Shown piece after piece: positions 59,200 to 64,000 of a DNA stretch of 64,000 nucleotides. The stretch spans positions 1,116,001 to 1,180,000 of the forward strand of contig NZ_CP102246.1 of assembly GCF_024599795.1 (NCBI RefSeq), written 5' to 3'. A program made the position numbers and the translations under genes. The first letter of the stretch is position 1. Each line of letters begins with the position of its first letter. The notes below the pieces were generated by a model, which was not told the DNA's origin, did not search any database, and saw only the letters and a program-made list of their open reading frames with translations. The stretch is from Enterobacter cloacae complex sp. R_G8. Its GTDB lineage: Bacteria > Pseudomonadota > Gammaproteobacteria > Enterobacterales > Enterobacteriaceae.

Positions 59200-59994
59200 A
59201 TGAAACAGTATCTTGAATTGATGAAAAAAGTGCTCGACGAGGGCACGCCGAAAAATGACCGTACCGGTACCGGCACGCTCTCCATTTTTGGCCACCAGAT
59301 GCGCTTCAACCTGCAAGAAGGTTTCCCACTGGTGACGACAAAGCGCTGCCACCTGCGCTCGATCATTCATGAACTGCTCTGGTTCCTGCAAGGCGATACC
59401 AACGTTGCGTATCTGCACGAAAATAACGTCTCTATCTGGGACGAATGGGCAGATGAAAACGGCAACCTGGGTCCGGTTTACGGCAAGCAGTGGCGTGCGT
59501 GGCCAACGCCTGATGGCCGCCATATTGACCAGATCACCACCGTGATGAACCAGCTAAAAAACGACCCGGACTCGCGCCGTATCATCGTTTCTGCCTGGAA
59601 CGTGGGTGAGCTGGATAAAATGGCGCTGGCACCGTGCCATGCGTTCTTCCAGTTCTATGTAGCGGATGGCAAACTCTCCTGCCAGCTTTACCAGCGCTCT
59701 TGCGACGTCTTCCTCGGCCTGCCGTTTAACATCGCCAGCTATGCGCTGTTAGTGCATATGATGGCCCAGCAGTGCGATCTGGACGTCGGTGATTTTGTCT
59801 GGACCGGTGGGGATACTCACCTCTACAGCAATCACATGGAACAGACGCATCTGCAGTTGACCCGCGAGCCGCGTGCGCTGCCGAAGCTGATTATCAAACG
59901 CAAACCGGAATCGATCTTCGATTATCGCTTTGATGACTTCGAGATTGAGGGATACGACCCGCATCCAGGCATCAAAGCCCCTGTCGCTATCTGA
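59200..59994 (+). CDS. thyA: Thymidylate synthase
   Basis: A 264-aa enzyme, same length as E. coli ThyA. Nucleophile Cys146 is in [12 protein letters not shown]; other conserved parts are [18 protein letters not shown], the phosphate-site RR ([13 protein letters not shown]) and the folate-site C-terminus PVAI. It methylates dUMP with methylene-tetrahydrofolate. It is transcribed with lgt and closed by a strong terminator. Confidence 0.97.
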   Translation: MKQYLELMKKVLDEGTPKNDRTGTGTLSIFGHQMRFNLQEGFPLVTTKRCHLRSIIHELLWFLQGDTNVAYLHENNVSIWDEWADENGNLGPVYGKQWRAWPTPDGRHIDQITTVMNQLKNDPDSRRIIVSAWNVGELDKMALAPCHAFFQFYVADGKLSCQLYQRSCDVFLGLPFNIASYALLVHMMAQQCDLDVGDFVWTGGDTHLYSNHMEQTHLQLTREPRALPKLIIKRKPESIFDYRFDDFEIEGYDPHPGIKAPVAI

Positions 59995-60012
59995 TACGGC
60001 AAATCGTTACAC

Positions 60013-60043
60013 AACCGGCGCACTTACGCGCCGGTTTTTTTTT
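60013..60043 (+). terminator. Terminator after thyA
   Basis: AACCGGCGC-ACTTAC-GCGCCGGTT followed by nine T in all. Confidence 0.92.
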
Positions 60044-60179
60044 CGTCTTCACTCTGTTTTCCGAGGCGTTGTCCAGCCAGCGTGCAACACGCTGCAACGA
60101 ATGACATTCTCTGGATAACGCCTCGTAAAACCTCGAATTGTCGCTCGTCACGTTCACGGCGTTTCGCCACACTCCCGGC

Positions 60180-60644
60180 ATGAAAAAAGAGAACGGCTTT
60201 ACGCTTATCGAAACGCTGGTTGCCATCTCGCTGGTCATCATCCTGAGTGCCACAGGGCTATACGGCTGGGACAACTGGCAGCAGCGGCAGAGGTTGTGGC
60301 AGGTCGCCTGTCAGGTCCGCGATTACCTCGTGTTTCTGCGAAACGATGCCAATCGTTACAACCGTGACCACGTGATTATGCTTCAGCAGGATGGAAAAGG
60401 AGCCTGCCTGGCGAGCTCTGTCATACAGGGATGTGAGAATCACAATCCGCTTGTCCTCAGACCCCTGTGGCCTGAGGTCGTGCTAAGCGAAGTTACGCAT
60501 TCATTAGGATTCTACGGATTAAGAGATACGGCGTGGGCTGGGCGGATACGGGTACAAAGTGGTGCAGGGGAGTGGTTGATCGTCGTCTCAAATGGAGGAC
60601 GTATCAGGATCTGTAGTTTTGCAGGGGAAAATTCATGCCGATGA
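60180..60644 (+). CDS. ppdA: Prepilin-like protein PpdA
   Basis: A 154-aa protein from ATG 60180 with a type III (prepilin) signal: MKKENG cut before FTLIETLVAISLVIILSATGLYGW, Glu at +5. The body has three Cys. It belongs to the minor pseudopilin-like set upstream of recC. Their role in E. coli is not settled, but they resemble initiators of type IV pilus or type II secretion fibres. It overlaps ppdB by 10 nt. Confidence 0.92.
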   Translation: MKKENGFTLIETLVAISLVIILSATGLYGWDNWQQRQRLWQVACQVRDYLVFLRNDANRYNRDHVIMLQQDGKGACLASSVIQGCENHNPLVLRPLWPEVVLSEVTHSLGFYGLRDTAWAGRIRVQSGAGEWLIVVSNGGRIRICSFAGENSCR

Positions 60645-61195
60645 AGCAGCACGGTTTCTCACTCACGGAGGTGCTGATTGCGATGGCGATCAGCAGCATT
60701 TTGTTACTGAGCACGTCGCGTTTTTTACCGGGGCTGCAACGGGCTGTTTTGTTGCAATCCCGGGCGCTGGAACGTGAAGAAGAGATCTGGCAACGGCTGT
60801 TCGCCATTGGCAAGCAGTTACAGCGCGCGGGGTATTGCGCGGGAGACTGCCAGGGGCAGAGCCTGACCATCGGCAGGGAGGGAAGCTGCGTGATTGTCAG
60901 ATGGGATGCCAACAGTAACGGCGTCTGGGATACCTCGGCTTCCGAAAATGAAAGTACGGGGTTTCGTCTGGAGTCTGGCGCGCTGGAAACCCTGCGTGGG
61001 GCTGCGACATGTGAAGGAAAAGGATGGGAGAAGCTGACAGACCCGGACAGGCTGGTGATCCACACCTTTGTGGTGCGTAAACATGAACATCCGGGGTTTG
61101 CGCCTGCGTTATATATAGATCTGACCGCTAAGGATAACGATAAGCTGGCCGTCCCTTATCAGGCACACCATGCCGTTATGGGATTTAACTTGTGA
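60635..61195 (+). CDS. ppdB: Prepilin-like protein PpdB
   Basis: A 186-aa protein: MPMKQHG cut before FSLTEVLIAMAISSILLLSTSRF, Glu at +5. A minor pilin-like (GspJ/PilW-type) body with a Cys pair in RAGYCAGDCQGQS. Start 60635 has GGGGA six bases upstream (60641 is an alternative). Its stop overlaps the GTG of ygdB (GTGA). Confidence 0.92.
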   Translation: MPMKQHGFSLTEVLIAMAISSILLLSTSRFLPGLQRAVLLQSRALEREEEIWQRLFAIGKQLQRAGYCAGDCQGQSLTIGREGSCVIVRWDANSNGVWDTSASENESTGFRLESGALETLRGAATCEGKGWEKLTDPDRLVIHTFVVRKHEHPGFAPALYIDLTAKDNDKLAVPYQAHHAVMGFNL

Positions 61196-61593
61196 ACCGC
61201 GAGAGTGGCGTCGCATCGCTGGCGCTGGTGCTGCTGTTACTGGTGCTGGGCACGCTAATCCTCACCGGTCTCAACCAGCAGCTGACAACGTTTAGCATAC
61301 TGGTGGGCGGTGAGAGCCGTTCGATCCAGCAGCAGGCAGCGGTGCAGTCGGCGCTGGAGTGGGGGCGCGTTCAGCGCTGGTCGTTGCAGCCTGATGTGCA
61401 GTGCAAACAGAGACAAACGCAACGTGTATGTTTGCGTGTTCTGAATGAGACCCGGGTGTTACTTATCGCCGGGGAAGGCGAACAGTTGCTCTGGCGTGGC
61501 GGGGAGATTACCGACGGGCGCATACGTTTTTTACCTCATGGCTGGAGTGATTTTTGTCCGCTCAAGGAGAGCGCGTTATGCCAACTGCCATGA
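61192..61593 (+). CDS. ygdB: Prepilin-operon protein YgdB
   Basis: A 133-aa protein with GTG start 61192 coupled to ppdB. A hydrophobic N-terminus ESGVASLALVLLLLVLGTLILTGL resembles PilX/GspK-type minor pilins: Glu near +1 but no perfect prepilin cleavage motif. It has Cys residues in the C-terminal half. Same operon as ppdA, ppdB and ppdC. Confidence 0.9.
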   Translation: MNRESGVASLALVLLLLVLGTLILTGLNQQLTTFSILVGGESRSIQQQAAVQSALEWGRVQRWSLQPDVQCKQRQTQRVCLRVLNETRVLLIAGEGEQLLWRGGEITDGRIRFLPHGWSDFCPLKESALCQLP

Positions 61594-61901
61594 AGAAAGA
61601 AAAAGGGTTCAGCATGGTTGAAGTGCTGCTGTCGATAATGTTACTGGTGGTGATGGTGACAGCGCTGTCTGGTTATCACCGGGCGCTGGCCTCCCGGTTT
61701 ACACTGTTTAGTCAGTATCGCCAGCTCTGGCATATCGCCTGGACGCAGTCGCAGCGGGACGCCAGTGCGCTGCCCGCAGGCTGGCAGATAAACCGGGTGC
61801 AGACAACACAGTCCGGATGTGTCAGCATCACGGTTACACTTATTTCTCCTCTGGGGCGGCGCGGTGAGATGACGCGTTTGCATTGCCCGGTTAGCCAGTA
61901 G
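61578..61901 (+). CDS. ppdC: Prepilin-like protein PpdC
   Basis: A 107-aa protein from ATG 61578 with AAGGAG eight bases upstream; the ATG at 61590 overlapping the ygdB stop is an alternative. Prepilin signal MPTAMKKEKG cut before FSMVEVLLSIMLLVVMVTALSG, Glu at +5. The short body ends with a disulfide-type Cys pair (SGCVSITV...RLHCPV). It is the last pilin-like gene; recC follows after 12 bp, as in E. coli. Confidence 0.9.
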   Translation: MPTAMKKEKGFSMVEVLLSIMLLVVMVTALSGYHRALASRFTLFSQYRQLWHIAWTQSQRDASALPAGWQINRVQTTQSGCVSITVTLISPLGRRGEMTRLHCPVSQ

Positions 61902-61913
61902 TCGGGAGCGTCT

Positions 61914-64000
61914 ATGTTAAGGGTCTACCACTCAAATCGTCTGGATGTGCTGGAAGCGCTGATGGAATTTATCGTTGAGCGCGAGCGGCTTGACGATCCT
62001 TTTGAGCCTGAAATGGTGCTGGTGCAGAGCACCGGTATGGCACAGTGGCTGCAGATGTCACTTTCCCGTAAATTTGGCATCGCGGCGAATATCGATTTTC
62101 CGCTTCCCGCGAGCTTTATCTGGGAGATGTTTGTCCGCGTGTTGCCTGACATCCCCGAGCAGAGCGCGTTCAACAAACAAAGCATGAGCTGGAAGCTGAT
62201 GGCGCTTTTGCCAGAAATGCTCACGCATGATGAGTTTGCCATGCTGCGCCACTATCTGAATGACGATACCGACAAACGCAAGTTGTTCCAGCTGGCATCG
62301 CGTACCGCGGATCTCTATGACCAGTATTTAGTGTATCGTCCGGAATGGCTGACTCGCTGGGAAGCGGGTGAGCAGGTGGAAGGCCTGCCGGAGGCACAGG
62401 TCTGGCAAGCACCGCTGTGGAAAGCGCTGGTGGAGCATACCGAAAAACTTGGTCAACCTAAGTGGCATCGTGCGAACCTCTACCAACGGTTCATCTCCAT
62501 ACTGGAAAACAGCGCTGAACGACCGGCCCGCTTGCCTTCCCGCGTGTTCATCTGTGGTATTTCAGCCCTGCCACCCGTCTACCTGGATGCGCTGAAGGCG
62601 CTCGGTAAACACACCGACATCCATATTCTCTTCACCAATCCATGCCGCCACTACTGGGGCGACATTCAGGATGACCGGTGGCTTTCACGGCTCGTGACGC
62701 GCCAGCGGCGACGCCTCTTTGAAGAGCGTACCGTACCGTTGTTTAAAGACAGCGCCTCTGCCGCGCAGCTTTTTGATGAACAGGGCATACAGAACCTGCC
62801 AAACCCGCTGCTCGCCTCATGGGGCAAGCTGGGCCGCGACTACATTCATATGCTCTCTGATATCACCTCGTCAGGCGAAGGCGACGTGGATGCGTTTGTT
62901 GAAATCACGCCGGACAGCCTGCTGCACAATATCCAGTCCGATATTCTGGATCTGGAAAATCGCGCGGTGATGGGCGTGACGGCCGAAGAATTTGAACGCA
63001 GCGACACGAAGCGGAGACTGGATCCAGAAGATCGCAGTATCACCGTGCATGTTTGCCACAGTGCGCAGCGTGAAGTCGAAGTCCTGCACGATCAATTACT
63101 CGCCATGCTGCAGGACGATCCGGAACTGACACCGCGTGATATCGTGGTGATGGTGGCGGATATCGACAGCTACAGTCCCTTTATTCAGGCTGTTTTCGGC
63201 AGTGCGACGGGAGAGCGCTACCTGCCTTACGCTATCTCTGACCGCCGGGCTCGCCAGTCTCACCCGGCCTTGCAGGCATTTGTCACCCTGCTGTCACTGC
63301 CTGACAGTCGCTTCATTTCCGAAGATGTACTGGCATTGCTCGATGTCCCTGTGCTGGCCGCACGTTTCAACATTAACGAAGAGGGGCTGCGCTACCTCCG
63401 TCAGTGGGTGAACGAATCTGGCGTCCGTTGGGGGATAGATGATGACAACGTACAGGAGTTCGAGCTTCCCCCTACCGGACAGCACACCTGGCAGTTTGGT
63501 CTGACGCGTATGCTGCTGGGGTACGCCATGGAAAGCAGCCTGGGCGAATGGAATGAGGTCCTGCCGTACGATGAGTCCAGCGGGTTAATCGCAGAGCTGG
63601 TGGGTCATTTAGCCTCATTGCTGATGCAGCTTAACCGCTGGCGACGTGCGTTGATGAAGCCGCGTCCGCTGGAGGAATGGCTGCCGGTTTGCCGGGAAGT
63701 GCTCAATGATTTCTTCCTGCCGGACAGTGACACGGAAGCCGCGATGGCGCTGATTGAAACGCAGTGGCAGGCGATAGTCGATGAGGGGGTAAACTCCCAC
63801 TATAACGAAGCGATCCCGCTGTCGCTTCTGCGTGATGAATTGACCCAGCGTCTCGATCAGGAGCGTATCAGCCAGCGCTTCCTTGCCGGCCCAATCAATA
63901 TCTGCACCCTGATGCCCATGCGTTCCATCCCCTTCAAAGTGGTGTGTCTGCTTGGCATGAATGACGGTATTTATCCACGCGCCCTGCCGCCGCTGGGCTT
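61914..64000 (+). CDS. recC: Exodeoxyribonuclease V gamma chain RecC (5' part)
   Basis: It starts at ATG 61914 (MLRVYHSNRLDVLEALMEFI), and 695 codons are present before the window ends; E. coli RecC is 1122 aa. Blocks typical of RecC are VLVQSTGMAQWLQMSLSRKFGIAANIDFP, VFICGISALPPVYLDALKALG and NICTLMPMRSIPFKVVCLLGMNDGIYPR. RecC holds the RecBCD complex together and reads the Chi site through an inactive helicase-like core. The frame is intact throughout what can be seen. Confidence 0.97.
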   Translation, partial: MLRVYHSNRLDVLEALMEFIVERERLDDPFEPEMVLVQSTGMAQWLQMSLSRKFGIAANIDFPLPASFIWEMFVRVLPDIPEQSAFNKQSMSWKLMALLPEMLTHDEFAMLRHYLNDDTDKRKLFQLASRTADLYDQYLVYRPEWLTRWEAGEQVEGLPEAQVWQAPLWKALVEHTEKLGQPKWHRANLYQRFISILENSAERPARLPSRVFICGISALPPVYLDALKALGKHTDIHILFTNPCRHYWGDIQDDRWLSRLVTRQRRRLFEERTVPLFKDSASAAQLFDEQGIQNLPNPLLASWGKLGRDYIHMLSDITSSGEGDVDAFVEITPDSLLHNIQSDILDLENRAVMGVTAEEFERSDTKRRLDPEDRSITVHVCHSAQREVEVLHDQLLAMLQDDPELTPRDIVVMVADIDSYSPFIQAVFGSATGERYLPYAISDRRARQSHPALQAFVTLLSLPDSRFISEDVLALLDVPVLAARFNINEEGLRYLRQWVNESGVRWGIDDDNVQEFELPPTGQHTWQFGLTRMLLGYAMESSLGEWNEVLPYDESSGLIAELVGHLASLLMQLNRWRRALMKPRPLEEWLPVCREVLNDFFLPDSDTEAAMALIETQWQAIVDEGVNSHYNEAIPLSLLRDELTQRLDQERISQRFLAGPINICTLMPMRSIPFKVVCLLGMNDGIYPRALPPLG

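Noticed and set aside
58699..59523. Minus-strand 274-aa frame spanning lgt and thyA
   Set aside because: Runs antisense across two essential genes; no motif.

Overview
The window is chromosomal DNA of an Enterobacteriaceae member, most like Enterobacter or a close relative (Lelliottia, Leclercia). The backbone follows the E. coli K-12 order from ygeR/glyU to recC: ygeR-glyU, yqeG, yqeF, kduI-kduD, araE, ygeA, lysR-lysA, galR, omrA, aas-lplT, tas, ygdR, mutH, rppH-ptsP-lgt-thyA, ppdA-ppdB-ygdB-ppdC-recC. Blocks absent from K-12 are set between these genes. Species assignment is inference from gene content and protein similarity recalled from memory; no search was run.

Region 1 (1-5.7 kb): the end of ygeR, tRNA-Gly(CCC) glyU, then an AT-richer, decayed island. 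glyU is a known integration hotspot (ETT2 lies there in E. coli). The island holds a HEPN-like protein, the last ~70 residues of a microcin-type ABC exporter translationally coupled to a secreted DsbC-like thiol protein, and on the other strand two paralogous Gly/Ser-rich precursor peptides. Each precursor has a 15-residue V(S/A)GA leader and three conserved cysteines. An 80-aa companion gene and a frameshifted small membrane ORF lie with them. An internally deleted IS3-family remnant and an orphan T6SS effector-tail/immunity-lipoprotein pair follow. The peptide locus is the best candidate for an undescribed system: a degenerate class-IIa-like microcin cluster with unusual peptides.

Region 2 (5.7-17.5 kb): a LecA-like lectin, an IprA-like regulator, an OmpA-type barrel, a small lipoprotein, an Fbp/Afu-type ABC importer with a CitA/CitB-type two-component system, yjdI-yjdJ, and a divergent LysE exporter/Lrp regulator pair.

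Region 3 (17.5-34.5 kb): yqeG, a PACE efflux gene divergent from a LysR regulator, yqeF, then a nearly complete pectin-oligomer route: porin kdgM, lyase ogl, kduI, kduD, importer togMNAB and cupin kdgF. KdgR-like boxes stand before kdgM, ogl/kduI, togM and kdgF. araE, with an AraC site matching the consensus and a CRP site, fepE and ygeA are interleaved.

Region 4 (34.5-48.5 kb): an alpha (CFA/I-type, alternate chaperone-usher) fimbrial operon between ygeA and lysR, and a beta-glucoside PTS cassette packed tail-to-tail between lysA and galR.

Region 5 (48.5-64 kb): core backbone: one Omr sRNA, phospholipid repair (aas-lplT), tas, ygdR, mutH, a DnaA-box-rich mutH-rppH gap corresponding to DARS2, rppH, ptsP, lgt, thyA, the prepilin-like ppd genes and the 5' part of recC. 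Many intergenic gaps carry hairpins of a CCCTCTCCC-type repeat family or REP-like palindromes.
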